A stretch of DNA of 64,000 nucleotides from JANYHH01 sp965249745 (GCA_965249745.1 OZ252252.1:868001-932000); one strand, 5' to 3'. Counted from the first letter of the stretch, positions 1 to 9,768 are shown. The notes: generated from the letters alone by a model not told the origin. Made by a program: numbers and translations.

Positions 1-3000
1 GTTTCGGCGGCGCACCCGCCTCGAGCAGCGCGCTCGATGTCAAGCCGACCCACGGCACGCGCACGAACAGCGGTTCAATAGTTGTGGACGACAACGCCGC
101 CGACTTCCAGGTGTTCACGACTCAGGAGGCGGGGGCGGTGACGAATGAGGCGCGCACGGCTGGCGTCATCGGCGCGAACGACCGCGCCCTCGAGTATGGC
201 TTCGTGGCGCGCTCCGGGATGAATCGCGGTTTTGCGCCGAACGCCAGCGGCACGCTCACCCTGGGCGTGCGCGTACCGCGCGGTGATAGCAGCACGCCGT
301 ACCGATTCTCCATGACCTTCATCGTCGTGAAAGAAACGGCGACGCGAGTCACGCGCGGCCCGTATCCGCCGGAGACGACCGCAAACGCCGAAACCCGTGC
401 GGCCGCGATTGCCGACCGCGCATCGGTCACGAAAGAGGTGGCCCTCGTCGGGTCGGACGCGGATACGGTGAGCGGCGCGAACCTGACCGGGTTGCGCCGC
501 ACGAACGCCTTGATTTCCAGCTTGCCAGGGGTGCTGCTCGGATCGTGCGCGTCTGGTGTGAGCGCGGCCACCGTCGTGCCCGCCGCCGGACAGGCCCGCC
601 TGGGCTTGGGGGCCGGTTCACCCAGCGCACTGAGCGGCGTGGTCGGGGATACCTCCGATCCGGCGCTCAATCCGGGTGCGAGTTTCACGCTCGCGGATGC
701 CGACACGCAGGCGGGCTGTCTGACGCTCAGTGTCTCGAGCAGCAATCAGGCGGTCGTGCCGAGCGGTGGACTGAGTTTTGATGCGACGAGCGGCGATGGG
801 ACGCGCACACTGAAGATCACCCCGATGGCTGCGGGCTTCAGCACGATCACCGTCTCGGCTACCGACGGCAACCAGGGCGGGCAGTACGTGATTGATTACG
901 CCGCCAGCGCCGCGTCCGGGAACGCGGCGACGCGTTGGCACACCGGCTCGAGCGATGCTAGCAGCGCCGTGGCGGTGGATGGGGGCACGCTGCTCGTCGC
1001 GGACGACGAGAACCAAGCGTTGCGCTTGTACGACCGCACGCAGAGCGGCGCACCGCTGGCTAGCTTCGATTTCACCAGCAGCTTGGGCTTAACAGATTCC
1101 AGCGGCGGCGTGCTGCGCGAGGTGGACATCGAAGCCTCGACGCGAGTGGGCAACCGAATCTACTGGCTGGGATCGCACAGCAACGCCAGCAGCGGTAACA
1201 ATCGCCCGAACCGCTCGAGGCTGTTTGCGACCGACCTGACCGGCACTGGCTCGAGCGCGACGCTCAGTTACGTTGGGCGGTACGACGGTCTGAAAACTGA
1301 TTTATTAGCGTGGGACTCGAGTAACGCGCACGGTTTGGGCGCGAATTACTTTGGGCTGACCGCGAGCGCCGCGACCGGGGTCGCGCCGGAAAGCTCGGAC
1401 GGTGGCGGCTTCAACATTGAGGCGTTGAGCTTCGCGCCGGGCAGTGCGACCACGGCTTACGTTGCGTTCCGAGCGCCAGTCGTGCCCGCCAGCGCCCGCA
1501 CCCGCGCCCTAGTCGTACCCGTCACCAACTTTGCGTCGCTCGTGAACGCCAACCCGAGCGCTGGCCCCGCCAGCTTCGGCGCACCGATTCAGCTCGAGTT
1601 GGGCGGGCGCGGCCTTCGCAGTTTGGAATGCAACGCGGTCGGCTGTCTGATCGTCGCCGGGCCACACGATGGGGCGACCGGGGTTGCGCCGAAGGATTTC
1701 CGGCTCTACACCTGGACTGGCAACGCCGCTGACGCGCCGGTGTTGCGAGCGGCCGACCTCACGGCACTCGGCTCGAGCGGTAGTTTCGAGGGCATCGCCG
1801 ACTTGCCAGGGGGTGCGCTCTCCACCTGGGACGCGCAGACGGTTCAGCTCATTTCCGACATGGGCGACACGGTGTATTACAACAACGGCGTGATTGCCAA
1901 GGATTTAACGCAAGCCGCCTGGAAGAAATCGCGCAGCGACCGCGTGACCGTTGGTGCGCCTGTCACCCAAGCGGATTTTTCACTGACTGCCACGACCCCG
2001 AATTCCGTGGCCACATTTGGAGGTAGCGTTACGTCCACCGTCACGATCACTGGGCAAAACGGGTTCAGCGATTCCGTGACGCTGAGCGCCAGCGGTCTGC
2101 CGAGTGGGGTGAACGCCAGTTTCAGCCCGAACCCCGCCACTGCCAGCAGCACCCTGACCCTGACAGTCGCCTCGGGCATTAGCGCGGGCACCTACCCGAT
2201 CACCGTGACTGGCTCGAGCACCACATTGACGCGCACCACAAACCTGACCTTGGCGGTGCGGTCTGGCGCTGCCTTCACAGTCGGCAACCTTGTCGTTTAC
2301 CGAGTGGGGAACGGCTCGAGTGCGCTGGGCAGTACGGCGACTGCCGCGTTCTTGGACGAGTACACGACCACCGGAACGCTCGTGCAGAGCGTGCCACTGC
2401 CGACAGCGGCCAGCGGAAGCAGCTTGCCACTGACAAACAGCGGCAGCGCGACCTCTGAAGGGGCGCTGGCGCGCTCCACCGACGGTCGCTTTCTGAGCTT
2501 CGCGGGATACGCGGCCGCGCCCGGCACGGCGGGCATCGCAGGAACTTTGAGCACCGCCACAGCTCGAGTGATCGGGCGGGCCGACAACGCTGGTGCAATA
2601 GATACGAGCACGCGCATCACGGACGCCTTCAGCGGCAACAACGTGCGCGGCGCGGTCACGAATGACGGCTCGGGCTTCTGGGTCGTCGGTGCGACCAGTG
2701 GGGTGCGGTACGTCACCCTGGGTTCAACAGGTTCATCCAGTGACATCAGCACAACCGTTGCCAATCTGCGCACGGTCAACATCTTTGGCGGTCAGTTGTA
2801 CGTATCTACGGGTTCTGGTTCTACACTCCGTGTCGGCACGGTTGGCACGGGCACACCAAGCACGAGCGGGCAAACAACTACGAACCTAACAGGCTTCCCT
2901 CTGACGGGCAGCCCCTACGCATTCTTCTTCGCTGACCTCAGCTCGAGCGTCGCTGGGTTGGATACGCTGTACGTTGCGGATGACGCGAGCGGCTTACAGA

Positions 3001-3242
3001 AATACAGCTTGGTCGGCGGAAGCTGGACCTCGAATGGCGCAATTGCCAACACGAACTTGCGCGGACTGACCGCTTCTGTCAGTGGCACGACCATGATGTT
3101 GTTCGGCAGTACAGGCTCTAGCATCGTGACGCTGACCGATTCCAGCGGCTATAACGTCCCCAACAACGGTAGCTTCTTGAGTGTCGCCACTGCCGGGACG
3201 AACACCGCCTTCCGAGGCATCGCGTTCGCGCCGCAACCGTGA
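1..3242 (+). CDS. Large secreted propeller/Ig-domain protein, 5' end outside window
   Basis: The frame is open from base 3 through the left edge, so the true start lies upstream; the GTG at 84 is internal. About 1,079 residues are visible. The first 170 or so resemble the N-terminal module of the lipoprotein at 34184 (shared ADFQ.F, LEYGF.ARSG and VTR patterns). Then come an Ig-like segment (about 225-295), a DUF3616-like propeller (about 310-650, ending with an ISDMGDTVYYNN stretch), a second Ig-like domain (about 655-750, with LPSGVNASFSPNP) and a second repeat-rich region to the end. The Ser/Thr/Gly/Ala-rich composition fits an exported protein. By analogy with the 34184 paralogue an N-terminal signal or lipobox is expected outside the window. 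The domain calls are by eye and no substrate can be inferred. Confidence 0.8.
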   Translation, partial: FGGAPASSSALDVKPTHGTRTNSGSIVVDDNAADFQVFTTQEAGAVTNEARTAGVIGANDRALEYGFVARSGMNRGFAPNASGTLTLGVRVPRGDSSTPYRFSMTFIVVKETATRVTRGPYPPETTANAETRAAAIADRASVTKEVALVGSDADTVSGANLTGLRRTNALISSLPGVLLGSCASGVSAATVVPAAGQARLGLGAGSPSALSGVVGDTSDPALNPGASFTLADADTQAGCLTLSVSSSNQAVVPSGGLSFDATSGDGTRTLKITPMAAGFSTITVSATDGNQGGQYVIDYAASAASGNAATRWHTGSSDASSAVAVDGGTLLVADDENQALRLYDRTQSGAPLASFDFTSSLGLTDSSGGVLREVDIEASTRVGNRIYWLGSHSNASSGNNRPNRSRLFATDLTGTGSSATLSYVGRYDGLKTDLLAWDSSNAHGLGANYFGLTASAATGVAPESSDGGGFNIEALSFAPGSATTAYVAFRAPVVPASARTRALVVPVTNFASLVNANPSAGPASFGAPIQLELGGRGLRSLECNAVGCLIVAGPHDGATGVAPKDFRLYTWTGNAADAPVLRAADLTALGSSGSFEGIADLPGGALSTWDAQTVQLISDMGDTVYYNNGVIAKDLTQAAWKKSRSDRVTVGAPVTQADFSLTATTPNSVATFGGSVTSTVTITGQNGFSDSVTLSASGLPSGVNASFSPNPATASSTLTLTVASGISAGTYPITVTGSSTTLTRTTNLTLAVRSGAAFTVGNLVVYRVGNGSSALGSTATAAFLDEYTTTGTLVQSVPLPTAASGSSLPLTNSGSATSEGALARSTDGRFLSFAGYAAAPGTAGIAGTLSTATARVIGRADNAGAIDTSTRITDAFSGNNVRGAVTNDGSGFWVVGATSGVRYVTLGSTGSSSDISTTVANLRTVNIFGGQLYVSTGSGSTLRVGTVGTGTPSTSGQTTTNLTGFPLTGSPYAFFFADLSSSVAGLDTLYVADDASGLQKYSLVGGSWTSNGAIANTNLRGLTASVSGTTMMLFGSTGSSIVTLTDSSGYNVPNNGSFLSVATAGTNTAFRGIAFAPQP

Positions 3243-3392
3243 ACTGAGGCGTTCAGGGAACGCTGTCCAGGATTCGAGTGCCAAAGTCAGATCCAGAGAG
3301 AGAACCCCTTTGAGCGCTCGAGGAAAGAGTAAGCACCGAGCCGTGGCGAGTGATCCTAGCGGGGCATAAGATGAATCAAGCTAGTCGCAAAT

Positions 3393-3420
3393 TTTTTCAC
3401 GTCACCTTTTTCACGTCACC
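3393..3420. repeat. 14-bp perfect tandem duplication
   Basis: The 14-mer TTTTTCACGTCACC occurs twice head to tail (3393-3406 and 3407-3420). The second copy contains the last two codons and the stop codon of the methyltransferase gene on the minus strand; the first copy lies just outside it. It looks like a recent slippage duplication. Confidence 0.9.
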
Positions 3421-4559
3421 TCGAGCAGCGCGTACTTCAAATACCTCGATTCTGGCAAGGTCAGCAGCTCGGGGTGATCGCTCGCCTGGGATCGTCGCTC
3501 CAACACTCGCACGGTGCGCCCAGCGTCGGCGGCGGCATCGCGCAGCATCAGATAGAAGTCCGGTTCCGAGACGTGAAAGCTGCAAGAGGCGGTTCCCAGA
3601 ATCCCGCCCGGCTCCAAGAGCTTCATGGCGCGTAGGTTGACCTCTTTGTAGGCGCGGTACGCGGCGGGCAGGTCGCGCCGCGCCTTGGCGAAGGCGGGCG
3701 GGTCGAGGCTGATCGTGTGGTACGTCTCGCCGTTTCGCTCGCGGTCGTGCAGCAGGTCAAAGGCGTTCCCGGCGGTGAAGCTCAGATTCTGAAAGCCATT
3801 TAACTGTGCGTTCTCCTCGGCGCGTTCCAACGCGGCCTCCGAGGCATCAATGCACTCCACGCTGTCGCAGACCTCAGCTAGATGCAAGCCAAAACTGGCG
3901 TGGTAACTGAAGACATCCAGCGCCCGGCCGTGCGCCCTGGCGCTCAACGCCAAGCGGTTCTCGCGTTGATCCAGGAACGCCCCCGTCTTCTGCCCGCGCC
4001 ACGGGTCCACCCAGTAGCGCACGTCCCCCTCTCGCGCCTCGAGCCAGTCTGGAACCTCGCCGCGCAAGGTGTAAACCCCACCTTCCAGCCCCTCGAGACC
4101 TCTGGATTTGCCATCGAAGCGCGCCAGGATGCCCGCCGGTTGGAAGGCGCGCTCCAAGGTGTCCAGGAAGCCCTCCAAAAACGGCTCCAACGCCCCACTG
4201 TTCTGTTGCATCACCAAGTAGTCGCCGTAGCGGTCCACAGTCAATCCCGGCAGACCATCCGCGTCGGAGTGCGTCACGCGGAAGCTGTTGCCGTCAATCT
4301 CCAAGTCGCGCCGGAATTGAATCGCCCGCTCGAGCCGTTCCAAAAGCAGCGCCTCGTTCGCTTCCTGGTCGCCTCGAGTCAGCATTCGCACGGTGATCTC
4401 AGATTTTGGGTTCACGGCCGCCCAACCGAGCGTGCGCCCCCTGTCCTGCACTGGGTACAAGCCGGAGGTCTCTGGGATGCTGGCCACATCGGAACGGTAA
4501 ATCCACGGGTGGCCAGTCTGGAATCGCTCCAACCCTCGAGCGGTTAATTTAACAGTCAT
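3411..4559 (-). CDS. Class I SAM-dependent rRNA methyltransferase, RlmI/RlmO-like
   Basis: This 382-residue protein has the architecture of 23S rRNA m5C methyltransferases of the RlmI group: an N-terminal PUA-like domain (about 1-80, with HPWIYRSDV) followed by a Rossmann methyltransferase. The catalytic-site motifs DPPAF (about residue 285) and SCSF (about 322) are present, and the SCS cysteine is the expected nucleophile. Thermus has two such enzymes, for C1942 and C1962, and the sequence alone does not tell me which this is. The ATG at 4559 has no Shine-Dalgarno. Instead TATTCT (4572-4567) ends 7 bases before it, with TTGGCT 16 bases further upstream, so the mRNA is probably leaderless. 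Confidence 0.85.
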   Translation of the reverse strand: MTVKLTARGLERFQTGHPWIYRSDVASIPETSGLYPVQDRGRTLGWAAVNPKSEITVRMLTRGDQEANEALLLERLERAIQFRRDLEIDGNSFRVTHSDADGLPGLTVDRYGDYLVMQQNSGALEPFLEGFLDTLERAFQPAGILARFDGKSRGLEGLEGGVYTLRGEVPDWLEAREGDVRYWVDPWRGQKTGAFLDQRENRLALSARAHGRALDVFSYHASFGLHLAEVCDSVECIDASEAALERAEENAQLNGFQNLSFTAGNAFDLLHDRERNGETYHTISLDPPAFAKARRDLPAAYRAYKEVNLRAMKLLEPGGILGTASCSFHVSEPDFYLMLRDAAADAGRTVRVLERRSQASDHPELLTLPESRYLKYALLEVT

Positions 4560-4566
4560 GGCGGGC

Positions 4567-4594
4567 AGAATACCGTCTCTACAGCTCGAGCCAA
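4567..4594 (-). promoter_or_regulatory. Leaderless-type promoter of the rRNA methyltransferase gene
   Basis: TTGGCT and TATTCT are separated by 16 bases, and the -10 element ends 7 bases before the ATG at 4559. Transcription would start at or next to the start codon. Confidence 0.5.
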
Positions 4595-4838
4595 GCTAGA
4601 TTTTTTGGGCGCGTGTTCCGGGGCTGGGGACGACAGCCAAAGCCATTTGTCCTAGGGAACCTCGGCGAAACTCAAGGCAGTGAATCGGTGAACTTCCCTG
4701 CAAAACAGTCTTTCGGGATTGTGATACCATTTCGCGGCAGTTTGCACAGTTCCAGTACCAGCGAACACGTTGCGCGAGAACGCCCCCCAGGACGCCCTCC
4801 TGGTGTGTTATCGCGCAGGAAAAGGAAGGAGGGACATC

Positions 4839-5156
4839 TTGGAAGCGAACACAGGAGTGCTAAAAGACTTGGCGAACCGCGAGGCGGCCCTGACCCAGAA
4901 AGTCGAGGCGGCCAAAGCCGACGCCCTGAAGATTGTCGCGGACGCCGAAACCAAGGCCAGAGAAATACTGGCTCGGGCTGAAACGGACGCGGCCTCGCTC
5001 GAGGCGGAGTTCAAAGCTAAAAGCGGTGTTGAAGAAAAAAATATTTTGGAAAGCGGCGTCGCGGCGGCTCGTTCGGCGGCCGATGCCGCCAAGGTGGCGG
5101 CTCAGTCAAAGATTGCGGACGCGGTGAAAACTATCGTCTCAAAGGTACTGCCGTGA
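4839..5156 (+). CDS. V-type ATP synthase/ATPase subunit G (peripheral stalk)
   Basis: This is the first gene of the V-ATPase operon. The product, about 105 residues, is almost entirely a charged Ala-rich coiled coil, as expected for the peripheral-stalk subunit that pairs with subunit E. I chose the TTG at 4839 because a strong AGGAAGGAGG-type ribosome binding site sits 6-7 bases before it. The longer open frame from 4770 would place that site inside the coding sequence. The Thermus G subunit has about the same length. The identification rests on operon position and composition more than on specific residues. The 279 bases upstream presumably hold the operon promoter, but I see no convincing -35/-10 pair there. 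Confidence 0.8.
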   Translation: MEANTGVLKDLANREAALTQKVEAAKADALKIVADAETKAREILARAETDAASLEAEFKAKSGVEEKNILESGVAAARSAADAAKVAAQSKIADAVKTIVSKVLP

Positions 5157-5271
5157 TGAATGTGACGCAGTGGTCAATGTCGAAATCTTGGCTTGGAACA
5201 GATGAGGGCTTGAGCGCGCCAAACGGCGTGTTCTGTCACGGTCCGCTAAGTTTTGACTCTGGCGGTATCGC

Positions 5272-7383
5272 GTGATTGCGCAAATGTCGGAAGTCCTGAT
5301 CCTGGGACGCAAGCGTGACTCCTTAGAAGTCGTGCGGGCGCTTCAGGACGTCGGCGTGGTGCAACTTGATCCGATCGAACCGACCGAACTGCCCAAAGCG
5401 GTTCTGGTCGGCGTGGACGCGGAACGCAAAGCCAAACTGGAACGCATGTTGGCGCGGGCGGAAAGCGCACTGGCTGCCATCGGCGCGTCGGATACCGGTC
5501 CCGGTTCACTGCGCGGCGTGGACATGGAAGGAATGCTCGAGGAGGTTGGCCATCGTGCTGATGTCCTCTCCAAGGAGCGTACCGACCTGGCCGCGGAGCT
5601 GAGTGCGATTGGCAGCTTCGGCAGCCTGGCTAGGGCGCTCGGTGAGCTGAGCGGAACCCTCGGCCGGGGCGGCCGTACCGCCTCGCTCGGTTTCACCTTC
5701 GGTGATGTGGACGACAAGGAAAAACTGGAGAAGAACCTGAAGGATGTGGGTTTGACCTACGCCATTGGGCATCAACAGGCCGCCAAGGGAAACGTCGGCT
5801 TGCTCGTCGTGCGTACCCAGGACGCGACCGCCGCCCGGATCGCCCTCTCGAGGTCGGGTCTGGCGGAGTTACGTTTCCCGGGCCGCTTTGAAGGGTTGTC
5901 TTACGCGGACGCCGCCAAATTGATGGAGCAGCGCTCGCGGACCGCACCGGAAGAATTGCAGGGCATCACCGAGGGGATTAATCAGTTAAAGCGCGAACAC
6001 GCGGGCAGCCTAGCAGCCGCCAGAGCCGACCTGCGCGACGAACTGGCGCGCTTCGACGCGATTGGCAATTCTGTGGCGGGCAAATACGGTTTCGCGCTCC
6101 GGGGCTGGGTTCCCAACGCTAACAAGGCGCAACTCGAGTCGGCGCTGGCTCCGCTGAAGGGTCAGGTCGTTTACCAGTTCGCGGCCGCGCCCGAGTACCA
6201 CGCGGAGCACGTGCCGGTGAAATTGGAGAACAACCCGGTCTTCCGTCCGTTTGAACTGCTGCTGGGCATGTTCGCGCCGCCCGCCTACGGCACCTTCGAT
6301 CCAACCTGGGTGCTAGCGATCTGCTTCCCACTGTTCTTTGGCTTCGTGATCGGTGATGTCGGGCTGGGCTTGGTCTCGTTGGGCTTGGCGCTGTTCTTGC
6401 GCAACATGGCAGCCAAGGGCAGGACACTGGACCTGGGGCCGCTCGGGATTACTGTGCCGCCTAAGCCTCTGTTTCAAGTCTCGAGCGTGCTGACCTGGAT
6501 GGCCGTCTGGAGCATCGTGTTCGGCTTCCTGTACGGTGAAGTTTTTGGAACCCTCGGGGAGAACCTGGGCTGGTTCCACACTGTGAAACAAGAGGTCGTG
6601 GTCAACGGTGTGAAACAAAAAGTCGCCGTCTCGAGCCTGGCAGGTGGAACGGAAATACCGGTCGAGACCAACCTAGAGTGGAATGAGAACGGTCACTTCC
6701 CAAGCGCCTTGCATGCCCGCGAATACCACGAGGCGCGTCACGATGGCATCCCGATTCTGCTGCCTCGAGTTCAATCTGAGTTTGCGAACATCATGCTGAT
6801 TTTGGCGTTGATCCCTGGAATTCTGCAAGTCCTCGGCGGTTGGTTCCTGCGCGCTCGCATGGCGCTGAAGCATCACAACCAGATGCACTTCTGGGAGGGT
6901 GTCGGTATGTTCTTAGGCCTGGTCGGCGTGATTAGCTTCGCCTATCACTACCGCAACCCCGGCTCGAGCGACATCTTCAATCTAATCGCGCTGGTTTGCA
7001 TCATTGCCTTCGTTCTCAGCGCCATCATGGTCATGCGTCACAACACGATTACCGGCGGCATGATGTTCATTGAAATCCTTTCCAACGGCGGCAACATCCT
7101 TTCATACCTGCGTTTGTTCGCCGTGGGTCTGTCCAGCGCGATTCTAGCCAACCTGGCCACCGACCTGGGCTGGAACCTCGGAGCTAGCCTTGGAGCCTTG
7201 GGGATTCTGATCGGGATTCTCGTGGCGACCTTCGTCCATCTGTTTGCGATCGTCTTCACGATTATCGGTCACGTCCTGCAACCGCTGCGACTTCACTACG
7301 CGGAGTTTTTCACCAAGTTCGGGTTCTACGACGAATCAGGTCGTCGTTATCAGCCATTTGCTCGAGTCAGCCAACGCGCTTGA
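5272..7383 (+). CDS. atpI: V-type ATPase subunit I (membrane stator, a-like)
   Basis: This 703-residue subunit forms the ion path with the K ring. The N-terminal half is soluble and partly coiled (about 1-330). The C-terminal half carries the membrane segments, starting near FDPTWVLAICFPLFFGFVIGD. The two conserved arginines expected in the channel are visible: Arg614 in SYLRLFAVGLSS and Arg673 in LQPLRLHYAEFF. A hydrophilic loop of about 60 residues (roughly 440-500) interrupts the membrane part. The GTG start gives MIAQM, matching the usual N-terminus of the family, though the Shine-Dalgarno is weak. A 115-bp gap separates it from subunit G. Confidence 0.93.
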   Translation: MIAQMSEVLILGRKRDSLEVVRALQDVGVVQLDPIEPTELPKAVLVGVDAERKAKLERMLARAESALAAIGASDTGPGSLRGVDMEGMLEEVGHRADVLSKERTDLAAELSAIGSFGSLARALGELSGTLGRGGRTASLGFTFGDVDDKEKLEKNLKDVGLTYAIGHQQAAKGNVGLLVVRTQDATAARIALSRSGLAELRFPGRFEGLSYADAAKLMEQRSRTAPEELQGITEGINQLKREHAGSLAAARADLRDELARFDAIGNSVAGKYGFALRGWVPNANKAQLESALAPLKGQVVYQFAAAPEYHAEHVPVKLENNPVFRPFELLLGMFAPPAYGTFDPTWVLAICFPLFFGFVIGDVGLGLVSLGLALFLRNMAAKGRTLDLGPLGITVPPKPLFQVSSVLTWMAVWSIVFGFLYGEVFGTLGENLGWFHTVKQEVVVNGVKQKVAVSSLAGGTEIPVETNLEWNENGHFPSALHAREYHEARHDGIPILLPRVQSEFANIMLILALIPGILQVLGGWFLRARMALKHHNQMHFWEGVGMFLGLVGVISFAYHYRNPGSSDIFNLIALVCIIAFVLSAIMVMRHNTITGGMMFIEILSNGGNILSYLRLFAVGLSSAILANLATDLGWNLGASLGALGILIGILVATFVHLFAIVFTIIGHVLQPLRLHYAEFFTKFGFYDESGRRYQPFARVSQRA

Positions 7384-7411
7384 TTCAGACACTCATCTGT
7401 TCGGAGGATTT

Positions 7412-7729
7412 ATGAAGAAGTACATCGGATTCATCGTGTCGGCCCTCGTTTTCGCCCTGTTCGCCTCAACTGGTATGGCTCAGGAAGCCACGGCCGCCGT
7501 CGGAACCAGCCTCGGTGGCGGTTTGGTCGCCATCGGTGCGGGCTTGGCGCTTGGACTGGCCGCCTTGGGCGTGGGCATCGCGCAGAGCAGCATCGGTGCG
7601 GCCGCCGCTGGAGCCGTCGCGGAAGACCGCAGCCTGTTCGGTCAGCTCTTGATTTACATCGTCATCCCGGAAACGCTGATCATCTTCGGCTTCCTCGTCG
7701 TGATCTTCTTCCAGGGCGCGATCAAGTAA
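7412..7729 (+). CDS. atpK: V-type ATPase subunit K (proteolipid, c-ring)
   Basis: This 105-residue proteolipid has a cleavable signal-like leader (residues 1-23, ending MAQ) followed by a two-helix hairpin. Helix one is Gly/Ala-rich with repeated GAGLALG patterns. Helix two carries the ion-binding glutamate at position 87 in IVIPETLIIFGF. A single hairpin is the Thermus/Deinococcus form, shorter than the four-helix eukaryotic type. The ATG at 7412 follows TCGGAGGATTT, a good ribosome binding site; an upstream in-frame ATG at 7244 lies inside subunit I and is rejected. Confidence 0.93.
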   Translation: MKKYIGFIVSALVFALFASTGMAQEATAAVGTSLGGGLVAIGAGLALGLAALGVGIAQSSIGAAAAGAVAEDRSLFGQLLIYIVIPETLIIFGFLVVIFFQGAIK

Positions 7730-7784
7730 GTGCCGCCTCGTCAGAACCCCTGTTTTGGGTCTGGCGTTCGGAAAGGAACCCCTT

Positions 7785-8357
7785 ATGGCTGATCTTGCCA
7801 GTTTGCTAGAGAGCGAAGCCAGCGCCGAAATCGAGGCGATCCTCGGCGAGGCGCGTCAACGCGCCGACGGCATCGTGAAAGCCGCCGAGGAGCAGGCCAA
7901 AAGCGTCCTGGAAGGGCGTAAGCGCTTCTTCGACAACGCGATGCAGGCGACCATCACCCGCGCCAAATCCAGCGCCGAGCTGGAGAGCGCCGCACTGAAA
8001 CTGAGCGCCAGCCACGGAGCCAGCGAGCAAGCCTTCACGTCCGCCCAGTCTGAACTACGTGCCTTCACCAAATCCGCCGAGTACGAAAAGACCTTGCAGA
8101 AACTGATCGCCGAAGTCAAAAACGCGGTCGGGACCGTCTCCAAGCTCGAGGTCAACCCGGCTGACGTAGAGGTCGCCAAGCGGGCCGCCAGCGCCGCCGG
8201 GGTGAACGCCGAAGTTCACGCCAACCCTGAGATTGAGACTGGCGTGCGCGGGTACGCCGAGGGCGGTTCCTCGAGCGTCACCAACACGCTGGTCGGGCGG
8301 TTGTCGCGGGCGCGGGACAGCCTGCTTTCCGATGTCGCCAAAGTTCTGGGTAGCTAG
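7785..8357 (+). CDS. atpE: V-type ATPase subunit E (peripheral stalk)
   Basis: The 190-residue product has a long N-terminal helix rich in Glu, Ala and Arg (about 1-100) that would pair with subunit G. A compact C-terminal domain (about 105-190, with GVRGYAEGG) would bind the A3B3 head. Length and layout match the bacterial V-type E subunit. The ATG at 7785 follows an AAAGGA ribosome binding site; the earlier in-frame ATG at 7755 would add ten unsupported residues. Confidence 0.9.
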   Translation: MADLASLLESEASAEIEAILGEARQRADGIVKAAEEQAKSVLEGRKRFFDNAMQATITRAKSSAELESAALKLSASHGASEQAFTSAQSELRAFTKSAEYEKTLQKLIAEVKNAVGTVSKLEVNPADVEVAKRAASAAGVNAEVHANPEIETGVRGYAEGGSSSVTNTLVGRLSRARDSLLSDVAKVLGS

Positions 8358-8383
8358 AATGCCGTTTTCAAAGGGGGCAGTGG

Positions 8384-9382
8384 ATGCCCGATAACTACGC
8401 TTACATCAATGCCCGCATTCGTGCCATGCACGCCGATCTGGTGACGCAGAAGCTCGAGGAGACCATGAACGCCGCAAGTTACGGCGAGTTCCTGCGGCTG
8501 TTGTCCGAGTCCAACCTCGGGGCTGATCTGGGAGAGGCGACCGCGTCCGGGGCGGGCTTGCCGCAGTTGGACGCGGCGCTGTCACGGAATTTTTTCAACA
8601 CCGCGCAGAAAGTCGTCGGCATGGCGGATGGAACCAGTGGGCGCGACATCGCGTTGCTGTTCTCGCGGTATGACCTCTTGAATCTGAAAGCCATCGTGCG
8701 CGGCAAGGTCGGCAGCCGCAGCGCCGAGGACATCATCCCCAGCCTGCTCCCGGCCGGATCGCTGAAACCCAGCGTACTCGAGGGGCTGGCGAACGTACCG
8801 GAGCTGAACGGGCTGGTCGGCGTGGCGGGTCTTAGCTCGTCGCCGCTGGCGGCTGCCTTCCGTAAAGCTGTCGCTAAGCTCGCCGGTGACAACGACCTGC
8901 TGTCTTTTGAGGTCGCCTTGGATCAGGCCTATTTTGAGACCGTGCTGACCCAAGCCTCGAGCGGCGTGTTGAAGGATTACATGCGCCGCGAGGTGGACGG
9001 TGCAAACATCCTGACCGCGTTGAAACTAAAAGCCCAGGGTCGGTCTGAGAACCTGGACTTGTACTTTATCGTGGGTGGCCGCGAGATCAACAAAACCCGC
9101 TTCAACCAGATTGCCACCGGCAGCGGTGGCCTCGAGGGGTTGCGGACGTTCTCAGCCGTGTCCGACGCGGCTGATCTCTCGAGCGCCGAGACGACCGTGC
9201 GGGCGATTCTGCTGCGGAACGCCAAGCGGCTCTACACCTCGGATGCCCTGGGGATCGGCGTCGTGATCGGTTTCCTGAAAGAGAAAGAGCGCGAGGTGGC
9301 GGTCGCTAGGCTGATCGCTCGAGGCAAGTACTACAACGTTCCAGCCGAAACGTTACGCAGGGAGGTCGGCGGTGGCAACTAA
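8384..9382 (+). CDS. atpC: V-type ATPase subunit C (central, d-like)
   Basis: This 332-residue, largely helical protein matches the bacterial V-type C (eukaryotic d) subunit, a funnel that couples the central shaft to the K ring. Recognisable stretches are NYAYINARIRAMHADL at the N-terminus and ALLFSRYDLLNLKAIVRGK (about residues 90-110), typical of the family. The ATG follows AAGGGGGCAG. The gene ends 11 bases inside subunit F, so the two are probably translationally coupled. Confidence 0.92.
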   Translation: MPDNYAYINARIRAMHADLVTQKLEETMNAASYGEFLRLLSESNLGADLGEATASGAGLPQLDAALSRNFFNTAQKVVGMADGTSGRDIALLFSRYDLLNLKAIVRGKVGSRSAEDIIPSLLPAGSLKPSVLEGLANVPELNGLVGVAGLSSSPLAAAFRKAVAKLAGDNDLLSFEVALDQAYFETVLTQASSGVLKDYMRREVDGANILTALKLKAQGRSENLDLYFIVGGREINKTRFNQIATGSGGLEGLRTFSAVSDAADLSSAETTVRAILLRNAKRLYTSDALGIGVVIGFLKEKEREVAVARLIARGKYYNVPAETLRREVGGGN

Positions 9383-9701
9383 AATGGCAGTCCTGACCGA
9401 CGGCGAAACCGCCACCGGCTTCCGCTTGGCAGGCGTGGAAGTCATCACCGCTTCCGACAACGCCAGCGCGGTGAGAGCTTTGGAAACCGCGATTCAATCC
9501 AATCAGTACGGACTGATCGCCGTAGACGAGAGCATCGTGGCAGATCCAACGAAGCAGCTCGAGCGGCAGATGCGCGGCCGTCAGTTACCCGTGCTATTGA
9601 CGATGCCGTCCCTAGCGGTCGCTTTCAGCGACAGCGTGGATGCCAAAGCGTACATGCGAGAACTGGTGCGCAGCACGATTGGCTTCGAGATCAAGCTCTG
9701 A
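9372..9701 (+). CDS. atpF: V-type ATPase subunit F (central shaft)
   Basis: This 109-residue subunit has the CheY-like fold expected for V-type F: GETATGFRLAGVEV near the N-terminus and IAVDESIV in the middle. It sits on subunit D in the rotor. The GTG start overlaps the end of atpC by 11 bases, preceded by a GGGAGG site inside atpC. It is the last gene before an inserted cupin gene breaks the operon. Confidence 0.92.
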   Translation: MATKMAVLTDGETATGFRLAGVEVITASDNASAVRALETAIQSNQYGLIAVDESIVADPTKQLERQMRGRQLPVLLTMPSLAVAFSDSVDAKAYMRELVRSTIGFEIKL

Positions 9702-9739
9702 GGAATTTGCGACTAACCGACTTTGACTGCAAGCAAAGT

Positions 9740-9768
9740 TTGAGTACCGGAAAAAACTTATTTACATT
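9740..9768 (+). promoter_or_regulatory. Possible promoter of the inserted cupin gene
   Basis: TTGAGT and TACATT are 17 bases apart in the AT-rich 120-bp gap after atpF. This could give the cupin gene its own transcript; it is a weak match. Confidence 0.3.

Noticed and set aside
3882..4547. Plus-strand frame of 221 codons opposite the rRNA methyltransferase
   Set aside because: Mirror frame of a clear gene, with no recognisable domain or start signal.
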